A stretch of DNA of 38,496 nt from CAYVUI01 sp964454745 (GTDB lineage: Bacteria; Planctomycetota; Phycisphaerae; Sedimentisphaerales; Anaerohalosphaeraceae), in assembly GCA_964454745.1 (NCBI GenBank), contig CAYVUI010000031.1, positions 1 to 38,496 of the forward strand. The letters run 5' to 3'. Position 1 is the first letter of the stretch, and each line of letters starts with the position of its first letter. Below, piece after piece: positions 1-6,952 of this stretch. The notes below the pieces were generated by a model that did no database searches, had not been told where the DNA came from, and was given only the letters and a program-made list of their open reading frames with translations. The position numbers and the translations under genes were made by a program.

Positions 1-2
1 AA

Positions 3-61
3 ACGTTTGTATTAAACATTTGTATGTCAAAATTCATACGTTTGTATGAAATGTTTGCGTG
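3..61. promoter_or_regulatory. Repeated TTTGTAT motifs with a perfect dyad
   Basis: Three copies of acRTTTGTAT lie at about 3-12, 16-26 and 38-48, with a degenerate fourth at 51-61. The third copy forms a perfect dyad, TTCATAC-gttt-GTATGAA, at 33-50. This looks like a multi-site operator for a DNA-binding protein. The gene it would control is probably outside the window to the left, because the nearest gene inside ends here rather than starts. The role is inferred only from repetition and symmetry. Confidence 0.35.
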
Positions 62-208
62 AATTTATCCATATTAACGGTAGAGGATGTGAAAGGTGCG
101 GATATATTTGTGAATGATTTCACAAACAAAGTGTGAGGTTTTCGCGATGTGCAGTGTCGTTAGAATCTATTGCCCCCGCGGTCATGATATCCCGCATGTT
201 TCCAGCAA

Positions 209-787
209 TTAAAACAGGATCGCGGTCAGGTGCTCAATCGTGGTGGCGATATGCGTATGGTCCTTGATGTCCGTCACGGCCGCGTCGTAACCCTTGTTCA
301 GCAGTGCGTTTACCTCTTTGTCCGCCAGCCCGGGCGCCAGGGCGATCACTTTCGTGCTGCTCAAATCCTGGTTCGACCGTACATACTGGCACACCTGGTC
401 GGCATCAATCCCGGACGCCATCAGGTTAATGATAATGATATGCGGCAGCAGCTTTTGCGCAACGATACCGGCATCAAAACTGTTCGTCGCCGTTTCAATA
501 TCGTAATCCTTTTTCGTGCACAATCCGTCGGCCAGAATCTGTGCCTGCTCGCTGTGGCTGTCGATGACCAATACCCGTGTAGACCCGAATTCCAGGCCGT
601 CAGTGGGCATATCGTGTGATTTCATAAAGCGAATGAGCTCCGATGTGGGGATGCGTCTGTCCTTGGATCCGGGGATGCGGTAGCCTTTGAGCTGGCCGGA
701 ATCGAACCATTTTGTCACAGTCCGAGGTGCAACATTACAAATCTGCGCCACCTGGCCTGTTGTCAGTACATCTTTTTTCTTCTGCAT
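209..787 (-). CDS. HTH (excisionase/MerR-like) protein fused to a degenerate receiver domain
   Basis: The protein has 192 aa from the ATG at 787. A GTG six codons upstream (805) is also open, but the ATG has an AGG-type ribosome site about 11 nt ahead. Residues 6-55 form a helix-turn-helix of the excisionase/MerR type (LTTGQVAQICNVAPRTVTKW, then a GYRIPGSKDRRIP wing). Residues 70-192 have the beta-alpha pattern of a response-regulator receiver. Key phosphorylation residues are altered. The usual phosphoacceptor Asp is Asn121 (in IIIINLM), the second acid of the acidic pair is Ser77, and the conserved Lys near the end is Asp173. It is therefore probably a DNA-binding protein whose receiver domain works without phosphorylation, for example by dimerisation or ligand binding. 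No partner kinase is visible nearby. Confidence 0.8.
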   Translation of the reverse strand: MQKKKDVLTTGQVAQICNVAPRTVTKWFDSGQLKGYRIPGSKDRRIPTSELIRFMKSHDMPTDGLEFGSTRVLVIDSHSEQAQILADGLCTKKDYDIETATNSFDAGIVAQKLLPHIIIINLMASGIDADQVCQYVRSNQDLSSTKVIALAPGLADKEVNALLNKGYDAAVTDIKDHTHIATTIEHLTAILF

Positions 788-1121
788 ATCTCTTACACCT
801 GTCACCGCTGAGGGCGAGGAAAACGAAATTTACTCTCAACCGGTCTGCAAACGCCCGGATTCGATGATTGTTTCGGCATTGTGGGGCTTATGGTTAAGAT
901 AGATATCCGGGATGTAGTAAAAATAGGGGAAATTATAGATGCATCGATGATCGCACCGGCAGGAGAGAAATGAAAACTCTTTTTATCGGACCGTATATGT
1001 CTTTTGTTTGCCGGCCCTTTACGGCAAAAATGTTATCGGCAAACGCCAAAACCAGTCGAATTAGAATAAGAAATACCGGGTACTCAATAGCGGAAATAAA
1101 TGGATAACTTGCAAAAAAAAG

Positions 1122-1150
1122 TTTTGGGAAAACAAGATTTCTGTTATAAT
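1122..1150 (+). promoter_or_regulatory. Possible sigma-70-type promoter with perfect -10
   Basis: TATAAT lies at 1145-1150. The best -35 candidates are poor (TTTTGG at 1122-1127 with a 17-nt spacer, or TTGGGA at 1124-1129 with 15). If it is active, transcription would start about 480 nt before rny, giving either a long leader or a separate RNA. Confidence 0.3.
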
Positions 1151-1585
1151 CACGTTTAAATAGTTTGAGACTGCAAAGTGACAGTTTCCGTAAGCTTTTC
1201 GGATAAGGTTAATCCTTAATCAAAAGCGGGAAATTTTGTGTGGTATCAAAGTTACAAGGACACCGGACCTGAATCCGGGCAGGGCGAAAGGCGCGATTCG
1301 CGAGATAGGAATGTTACTCAGCGTCAAGTCCAGACACTCGATCAGGCCGGTGAAGATTCGGATTTGGAAGTCTCTTTATAAAGCGTTTCGGTAAAACCAG
1401 CCAAAAGGACAGGGCTCGTGTCAAACGCAGGTAACCAGGGATTGTGTACATTAGATTGCGATTTAGCCTTCATTGCCCCTTGTGCGGGGTAATCATTGTC
1501 GCAGAATCGGACTGTACGTTTCCCGGGTAAAGTTATTTTCACTCGAATCGTCTTTTTGTGATTTTCCCACCGGTTTCCCCATGAA

Positions 1586-1616
1586 TTGACCTTTCCGGAT
1601 AAGATAACCCTAATAT
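1586..1616 (+). promoter_or_regulatory. Possible rny promoter
   Basis: TTGACC at 1586-1591 is followed by TAATAT at 1611-1616. The 19-nt spacer is long; CTAATA with 18 nt is the alternative. It lies just upstream of the rny ribosome site (AAAGG near 1626). The match is moderate. Confidence 0.3.
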
Positions 1617-1637
1617 TTATTTTGAAAGGTCTGAAAA

Positions 1638-3212
1638 ATGGAGATTATCGGCCAGGTTGTTCCGGTTCTTGTAAGTTCCTTTTTCACGGCAGTTGTCGTA
1701 GCAGCGGCCTTTTACGCCACGCTGAAATTCATCGAAAAATCAAAGAAAAAGAACCTGGATCGGGATATCCAGTCCAAGCTCGAATCTGCCACCCGCGAGG
1801 CGGAAAATATTGTCAAGTCCGCCCGGCTGGACGCTTCGGAGGAAATGATCCGCAAGAAAGAGGAATTTGCCGCGGAAGTGGACAAAACGAAGTCACAATT
1901 CCGCGACCAGGAGGTCCGCCTGAGCAAGCGCGAGGATGTGCTCGACCGGCAGGCGGAGAATCTCTCCCAGCGGGAAAAACAGCTCAAGGACCGCGAATCC
2001 GTTCTTCAGAAGAATCAGGCCGGTGTCGCTGAAAAGGACAAGCAGCTCAATCAAATTATTTCCCAGCAGAAAAACCAGCTTCTCAAGATCACCGGTATGA
2101 ATACGGACGAGGCGCGGGAACTGCTGTTAAAGCGTCTTGAGGATGAATGTGAACATGAAATGAACGGCCTGATCCAGCGGAAACTGGAGCAGACCCAGGA
2201 AACCTGTGAGAACAAGAGCCGCGAGATCATCAATACCGCGATTCAGCGGTACGCTGCAGAGCAGACCTGCGAGGCGAGTGTCTCGACGGTGGATATTCCC
2301 AATGACGACATGAAGGGTCGCGTGATCGGCCGTGAGGGCCGCAATATCCGGGCGTTTGAGAAGGCCACGGGTGTGGATGTGATTGTGGATGATACGCCGG
2401 GTGTGATCGTGGTCAGCGGTTTTGACCCGATCCGCCGTGAAACGGCACGCCTGAGTATGGAGCGTTTGATCTCGGACGGGCGGATTCACCCGACCCGGAT
2501 CGAGGAAATCGTCAACGCCACCGGCAAGGACGTCCGCCAGAAGGTGCTGCAGATCGGTAAGGAAGCGGCAGTGGAAACCGATGTGCGGGGACTGAATAAC
2601 AAGATTTTGACGCTGATCGGCAGCCTGCATTACCGGACGAGTTACGGCCAGAATGTGCTGCGGCACAGCATCGAGGTTGCGTTCCTCGGGCAGGTGATGG
2701 CTGATGAACTTGGGCTGGACGGCTCAATTGCCCGCAGGGCGGGGCTGCTGCACGATATCGGCAAGGCGATGGACCATGAGGTGGAGGGCGGACACCCGAC
2801 AATCGGGGCCAATTATCTCAAGCGGTTCAATGAGTCTTCGATCGTGCTCAATGCCGTCGAAGCGCATCATGGCGATTTGCCGCCGGATAACCCGTATACG
2901 CCGCTGATCGCGGCGGCGGATGCGATCAGTGCATCGCGGCCGGGCGCGCGGCGCGAGACGCTCGAACGGTATATCAAGCGGCTCGAGAAGCTCGAAGAGA
3001 TTGCGACCGGATTCGAGGGCGTCGAGAGCAGTTACGCGATCCAGGCGGGCCGCGAGGTACGAGTGATCGTGGACGCGAATAACGTGAATGATGAATCCGC
3101 GACCAAGGTGGCACGCGATATCGCCAAGAAGATCGAAGAAGAGATGACCTATCCGGGCGAGATCAAGGTAACGCTTCTTAGAGAAGTGCGATGCATTGAA
3201 TACGCCCGCTAA
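1638..3212 (+). CDS. rny: Ribonuclease Y
   Basis: RNase Y is a membrane-anchored endoribonuclease that starts mRNA decay in many bacteria. The 524-aa length is normal for the family. The order is typical: an N-terminal membrane segment (about residues 5-31), a long charged coiled coil (about 33-200), a KH RNA-binding domain with GRVIGREGRN at 227-236, and an HD hydrolase domain with His343 and the His372-Asp373 metal pair (LLHDIGKA). The C-terminus (VKVTLLRE-like, ending in EYAR) also fits. The ATG has an AAAGG ribosome site about 8 nt upstream. It is followed 14 nt later by ymdB, the same order seen in Firmicutes, suggesting co-transcription. Identification is from family motifs and is secure. 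Confidence 0.97.
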   Translation: MEIIGQVVPVLVSSFFTAVVVAAAFYATLKFIEKSKKKNLDRDIQSKLESATREAENIVKSARLDASEEMIRKKEEFAAEVDKTKSQFRDQEVRLSKREDVLDRQAENLSQREKQLKDRESVLQKNQAGVAEKDKQLNQIISQQKNQLLKITGMNTDEARELLLKRLEDECEHEMNGLIQRKLEQTQETCENKSREIINTAIQRYAAEQTCEASVSTVDIPNDDMKGRVIGREGRNIRAFEKATGVDVIVDDTPGVIVVSGFDPIRRETARLSMERLISDGRIHPTRIEEIVNATGKDVRQKVLQIGKEAAVETDVRGLNNKILTLIGSLHYRTSYGQNVLRHSIEVAFLGQVMADELGLDGSIARRAGLLHDIGKAMDHEVEGGHPTIGANYLKRFNESSIVLNAVEAHHGDLPPDNPYTPLIAAADAISASRPGARRETLERYIKRLEKLEEIATGFEGVESSYAIQAGREVRVIVDANNVNDESATKVARDIAKKIEEEMTYPGEIKVTLLREVRCIEYAR

Positions 3213-3226
3213 CAGCAGGCAGAATC

Positions 3227-4081
3227 ATGAAAATAAACGTTCTCTGTATTGGAGACATTGTCGGCAAGCCCGGCAGGCATATACTGGCTGAGCGGCTGTG
3301 GCCGTTCATCAAGGAGCACAGCATTGATTGTGTGATCGCCAACGCGGAAAACGCGGCGGGGGGTTCGGGTCTGACGCCGCAGATTCACGACAAGCTGGGC
3401 AAGTACGGGGTGAATTTGATTACGCTGGGCGACCATGTGTACCGCAAACGGGATATCATCCAGACGCTCGAGCAGTATGACAATATCGTCAAGCCGGCGA
3501 ACCTCGGGCCGTTTACGCCGGGGCGGGAGGCGGCGTATTACAAGACCTCGAAAGGCCCGGTGGTGGGGGTTACGACGCTGCTGGGGCGGACGTTTATGAA
3601 GCCGGCGGACTGCCCGTACGCGAAGATTGATTCGCTGCTGCCGCAGATGAACAACCACGCGGATATTGTCATTGTAGAGGTGCATGCCGAGGCGACCAGT
3701 GATAAGATCGCGATGGGGCATTACCTCGACGGCAAGGTGGCGTGCGTGTTCGGGACGCATACGCATGTGGCCACGGCGGATGAGAAAATCCTTGCCAACG
3801 GGACGGCATATATCACGGATATCGGGATGACCGGGTCGCATGATTCGGTGCTGGGGCGGAACAAGGAGAATGTGGTCAAGTCGTTTCGGACGCAATTGCC
3901 GTATACGTTTGATATCGCGACCGAGGATGTGCGGGTCAATGCGATTTTGGTGCGGCTGGATTCGATCAGCAAGACGGCGGAAATGATCGAGCGGATCGAG
4001 ATCAAAGAGGACGGCACGTCAACGGCGACGGAGGGGTATGACCACGATGACGGCAGGCCGGAGCCGTCGGATTCGTTGTGA
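3227..4081 (+). CDS. ymdB: YmdB-family metallophosphoesterase (TIGR00282)
   Basis: The family acts as a 2',3'-cyclic-nucleotide phosphodiesterase with a di-metal centre. Visible family motifs are GDIVGKPGR at the N-terminus, NAENAAGGSGLT, TLGDHVYRKRD, KPANLGPFTPG, EVHAEATSDKIAMGHYLDGKV, GTHTHVATADE and YITDIGMTGSHDSVLG. These carry the metal-binding Asp, Asn and His residues. The core is about 260 aa. The C-terminal 20 residues are acidic and Asp-rich and look like a non-conserved extension. The gene lies 14 nt after rny, and its ATG is weakly preceded by AGGCAG. In Bacillus the homologue influences RNase Y-linked RNA turnover and biofilm formation. A similar functional link here is inference. 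Confidence 0.95.
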   Translation: MKINVLCIGDIVGKPGRHILAERLWPFIKEHSIDCVIANAENAAGGSGLTPQIHDKLGKYGVNLITLGDHVYRKRDIIQTLEQYDNIVKPANLGPFTPGREAAYYKTSKGPVVGVTTLLGRTFMKPADCPYAKIDSLLPQMNNHADIVIVEVHAEATSDKIAMGHYLDGKVACVFGTHTHVATADEKILANGTAYITDIGMTGSHDSVLGRNKENVVKSFRTQLPYTFDIATEDVRVNAILVRLDSISKTAEMIERIEIKEDGTSTATEGYDHDDGRPEPSDSL

Positions 4082-4087
4082 TTGATT

Positions 4088-4124
4088 CTCCATCCGCGAC
4101 TCGCTTTCGCTCGCTTGGATGGAG
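4088..4124 (+). terminator. Stem-loop after ymdB
   Basis: CTCCATCC at 4088-4095 pairs perfectly with GGATGGAG at 4117-4124, directly after the ymdB stop. There is no clear U-run, so it could be a 3' end or stability element, or part of the repeat cluster that follows, rather than a classic intrinsic terminator. Confidence 0.4.
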
Positions 4125-4297
4125 GCCGCAGTTGTCTCGTTCGACAAGCTCACTCGATTGCCTTGAGGCAAATAAGTATTGGGATTGCACACAGGCAAGG
4201 ATGGCACATGAAACTTGATTATATAAGAAACGCTGATGACGCAGATTCTCGCTGATTATTCCGCCTTCGGCGAAAGGGATTTCTATAAATTTTTGAG

Positions 4298-4325
4298 CCA
4301 CAGATGACACAGATTTTCACAGATT
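4298..4325. repeat. Short tandem CACAGAT repeats
   Basis: CACAGAT occurs three times, at 4299, 4308 and 4318. A related degenerate stretch (gacgcagattctcgctgatta) lies at about 4238-4258, and a CGCC-ttc-GGCG hairpin at about 4262-4272. These are low-complexity intergenic repeats of the kind found dispersed in several environmental bacterial genomes. No coding sequence is visible between 4082 and 4579. Confidence 0.5.
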
Positions 4326-4400
4326 TTTTATTATAAATGGGCACAGTTGATTACGTGATGATTTGCGATGTAAAGGTTGGCGGATTTGTAATGGTGGTTT

Positions 4401-4530
4401 ATCGAATCTTCGACTCGGGCGATTGAATCCATCGGATTCAATCGGTGGAAACGGTCTTTGACCGATGCTGTCCCCGGGGTTTCGTTCACTTCGCTCACTC
4501 AGCTTTTTGCGAACCGCGAAAATCACGAAA
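4401..4530. repeat. Hairpin-chain repeat, copy A (left flank of WG gene)
   Basis: This is the left copy of a direct repeat whose right copy is at 6649-6787. It contains TTGAATCC-atc-GGATTCAA (4423-4441), then CGGTC-ttt-GACCG (4452-4464), then GATGCTGT, a CCCCGGGGT block, a TTCGTTCACTTCGCTCACTC stretch and a run of cgcgaaa-type units. The spacer words TGGAAACG and GATGCTGT recur in all three copies. It is non-coding and REP-like. Confidence 0.75.
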
Positions 4531-4579
4531 TGCGCAAAAAATATCAGCTTGAGTAAAAGGATAAAATATTTTATCCATT

Positions 4580-6466
4580 TTATTCAGCTTTTATTCCTAT
4601 TACACAAAGACCTTCAGAAAACATGCCGGCACTATCAAACTGAGGTTCAATTACAATCGTTCCATTTTGATCGATAAAACCCCATTTACCATTCACTTGA
4701 ACGGGTGCCAAACCCTCTGAAAACCGATATACTTGATCAAAGTATGGTTTGGTTATGACTTTACCTGACCTATCAATCCATTTGGACATACATTTTGTTC
4801 TATATCCCCAGCCCGTGCAATAGACAACATATCCATATTGACCATAAAATCTTGGTGGAAAGTAAAAATCTGGCTCAATAATATACGCTCCAGTCTTATC
4901 TATGCAACCCCACTTATCATATATTCCCCATTTGCTATTAATCGCGACTGCAGCAAGACCGTCAGAAAAACCTGTTGCATATTCATATTGAGAATCTATA
5001 TGAATTACACCATTTTGATCAATAAAACCCCATTTGCCATTCACTTGAACGGGTGCCAAACCCTCTGAAAAACTTTGTACACGGTCGAAGGATGGCTCAA
5101 TAATCATTTGGCCTTGATGGTTTATATAACCCCATTTGCCATTCTTTTCAACTGCTGCAAGGCTTTCTGTAAAGGGTTTCGCATATTCATACTTTTCGGT
5201 AAAAACAGAATCGCCGTTTTTATTTATAAAAAATGATTTGTCTTCTTTGCGAACAACAGCAAAACCTTCTGAAAAAAAAACTGAACTGTAATTGTATTGT
5301 GGCCTAATTTGATATTTTCCACTTTTTTCGATATACCCATTTTTTCCCTCAACTATCACCATAGCCAAACCCTCAGAAAAGTCTTCAGCCTCGTCAAATT
5401 TTGGCTCAATAACCATATATCCCTGTTTATTTATAAACCCGTATAAAGAAACATAATCATCATTTTCAAAAGACGGAAATAAATCTAATAAATCTTTTTT
5501 TGAACTCTGCCTTTGTACTATCTCCTCATCCACCTCCTCTTTTTTCATTTTGTATCCGACACATGCAAGGCCTTCTGAGAATTTTTCAGCGTAATCATAT
5601 TCCGGCTCAATCACAATATTGCCTGTTGCATCAATATACCCGTACCTGTAATCTGCTGAAGTATAATCGCTGATATCTGATTCCTCCTGCTGATTGCATA
5701 TGCCATATAGCCACCATGTACAATAGTTACCTTTATTCCATTGATAAAAGTCATGATGATGTTCGTAGGAAAAGCATAAAAAAGAGGCTGTGAATGTTAG
5801 TCCAAGCCAAATGATTGCTGAACGTTTCTTTTTCCATGCGAGGCGAATGATGATTATCGATAATAAAAAGAATAAAATTGCAGGTACGGCGTGTAATAAC
5901 ATTGGCCAATCTATGGCAACTCGATTAATTCGAACACAATAGATGAAATAAAGAAGCCACATTAAAATTGAAATTAGAAAATGAATAAGTAATATTAATC
6001 CAACTAAACTCCCGAAGATCTGGATGAATTTAATTTTATCTTTTTGCATTTCTTTGATTTTCAAATTTCTGAAGATGTCTAATAATTTCATTTTGTCGGA
6101 TTTGTTCCCTATGCCGCGAAAAAGAAACACGTTGCCATCTACAAGTACGAGCTTAATCATTTCGGATTTTACAAAACCTTGTACTTCTGAAAGGTTAATG
6201 CTGCGGATGATCTTATTTCCACGTCTTTTGATTACTTGACAAGAAGTGATTTCATAAGAGATGTTTATAATTGAAATTATCGCTACGGTATAAAAAACTG
6301 TGAATATAACTGGAGGCACAAGTTTCAGCCATGCAATCCATTGTAAATTAGAAGCTATCTGTTCAAAAAAAAGAAATAAATAAACTGCCCAGATGAAACC
6401 AAGAAATGGTATAAATATGGCTGATATTTTTAATGTTTTTCTCGTTTTGATTATTTGTTTTTCCAT
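4580..6466 (-). CDS. Multi-pass membrane protein with C-terminal WG repeats
   Basis: The protein has 628 aa from the ATG at 6466, preceded by AAAGGA. An upstream TTG (6562) is open but has no ribosome site. It starts with two hydrophobic segments (about 12-35 and 47-72). A small soluble segment at about 75-140 may be a bacterial PH-like domain. Several more membrane helices follow at about 145-240. From about residue 285 to the end there are roughly eight WG/KWG repeats of the form YGYID..G..VIEP.YD.A..FSEGLA. WG repeats form beta-rich interaction modules in many bacterial proteins of unknown function. The gene is distinctly AT-rich beside GC-rich neighbours and sits alone between two copies of a hairpin repeat, which suggests acquired DNA. 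No enzymatic motif is seen. Confidence 0.85.
   Translation of the reverse strand: MEKQIIKTRKTLKISAIFIPFLGFIWAVYLFLFFEQIASNLQWIAWLKLVPPVIFTVFYTVAIISIINISYEITSCQVIKRRGNKIIRSINLSEVQGFVKSEMIKLVLVDGNVFLFRGIGNKSDKMKLLDIFRNLKIKEMQKDKIKFIQIFGSLVGLILLIHFLISILMWLLYFIYCVRINRVAIDWPMLLHAVPAILFFLLSIIIIRLAWKKKRSAIIWLGLTFTASFLCFSYEHHHDFYQWNKGNYCTWWLYGICNQQEESDISDYTSADYRYGYIDATGNIVIEPEYDYAEKFSEGLACVGYKMKKEEVDEEIVQRQSSKKDLLDLFPSFENDDYVSLYGFINKQGYMVIEPKFDEAEDFSEGLAMVIVEGKNGYIEKSGKYQIRPQYNYSSVFFSEGFAVVRKEDKSFFINKNGDSVFTEKYEYAKPFTESLAAVEKNGKWGYINHQGQMIIEPSFDRVQSFSEGLAPVQVNGKWGFIDQNGVIHIDSQYEYATGFSDGLAAVAINSKWGIYDKWGCIDKTGAYIIEPDFYFPPRFYGQYGYVVYCTGWGYRTKCMSKWIDRSGKVITKPYFDQVYRFSEGLAPVQVNGKWGFIDQNGTIVIEPQFDSAGMFSEGLCVIGIKAE
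4662..4723 (-). repeat. 62-bp internal duplication in the WG gene, copy 1
   Basis: It is nearly identical to 5010-5071, with two differences in 62 positions (tcgata/tcaata and ttacca/ttgcca). Both copies encode GLAPVQVNGKWGFIDQNG. Neighbouring WG repeats are much more diverged, so this points to recent duplication or gene conversion. Confidence 0.8.
5010..5071 (-). repeat. 62-bp internal duplication in the WG gene, copy 2
   Basis: This is the second copy of the near-identical segment at 4662-4723. The two are separated by about three diverged repeats, so they are not adjacent tandem copies. Confidence 0.8.
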
Positions 6467-6648
6467 GCCATGTTCCTTTTGTCCGAAAGGTCTCGGCTTT
6501 TGAGGGAGTTTTTCATAGTCCCTCCAGGTATTATAGATATCTGAATTGGCATGTATCGTCAAGATTAATTGCGGTAAAACCGGTAACTATCCCTATTTTT
6601 CCGTTGGGATTTGCGAGGGTTCAGTTATTCGATTATCCAGGCTGGATT

Positions 6649-6787
6649 ATCGAGCCTGCGCCTAGGGCGATTGAATCCGGGGGATTCAATCGGTGGATAC
6701 GGTCTTCGACCGATGCTGTCCCCGGGGTTTTGTTCGCTTTGCTCACTCAGCTTTTTATAAAACGCGAAAGACGCGAAAGACACGAAA
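6649..6787. repeat. Hairpin-chain repeat, copy B (right flank of WG gene)
   Basis: This is a direct repeat of 4401-4530 in the same orientation, starting ATCGA..CT.CG.CT.GGGCGATTGAATCC. Its stems are TTGAATCC-ggg-GGATTCAA (6671-6689) and CGGTC-ttc-GACCG (6700-6712), followed by GATGCTGT and CCCCGGGG. It ends in tandem cgcgaaaga units. Loop bases differ from copy A while the stems are intact. Confidence 0.75.
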
Positions 6788-6945
6788 CTGCCTTCAGGCA
6801 GGTAAGGCTTCCCCCGGGTTTGACCTGCGGTCTGAACCCGGGGCTGTTATTATACAATCCCTTCGGGATTGATGTGGAAACGTCCTGCGGACGATGCTGT
6901 TTTATCAGCATGCGTTTCTTCCGATTGCTTCGCATCGGTAATCAA
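6788..6945. repeat. Chain of hairpins including unit copy C
   Basis: Successive perfect stems are CTGCC-ttca-GGCAG (6788-6801), CCCCGGGTT..AACCCGGGG (6812-6820/6835-6843), AATCCC-ttc-GGGATT (6856-6870), CGTCC-tgc-GGACG (6881-6893) followed by GATGCTGT, and CCGAT..ATCGG (about 6927-6944). The 6856-6900 part repeats the copy A/B layout with different stem sequences. Several loops have the C-UUCG-G form, a very stable RNA tetraloop. No gene is visible from 6563 to 6952. Confidence 0.7.
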
Positions 6946-6952
6946 CATCATC

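Larger units (their letters stand above)
806..1637. other. About 830-bp region without a confident gene
   Basis: No convincing long gene is present. A 45-codon ORF (970-1107, +) follows an AGGAG site but has no recognisable sequence and overlaps hairpins, so it is not called. TTTGCCG at 1007-1013 can pair with CGGCAAA at 1022-1028 or with CGGCAAA at about 1037-1043, giving two alternative stems. A perfect TATAAT sits at 1145-1150. Between 1157 and 1585 there are short stems (TAAGG-ttaat-CCTTA near 1205, CCGGA..TCCGG near 1263-1279, a CCCC..GGGG stem near 1475). This could be a long rny leader or a small RNA. I searched by eye for tmRNA, RNase P and SRP core motifs and found none. Confidence 0.4.

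Noticed and set aside
970..1107. 45-codon plus-strand ORF with AGGAG site
   Set aside because: No hydrophobic or conserved-looking pattern and it overlaps competing hairpins. Left as a possibility only.
1342..1542. 66-codon minus-strand ORF before rny
   Set aside because: No ribosome site, no recognisable protein features, and it overlaps hairpin-forming non-coding sequence.
6649..6945. CRISPR array
   Set aside because: Units are irregular in length, the stems differ between copies, there are no uniform spacers and no cas genes.
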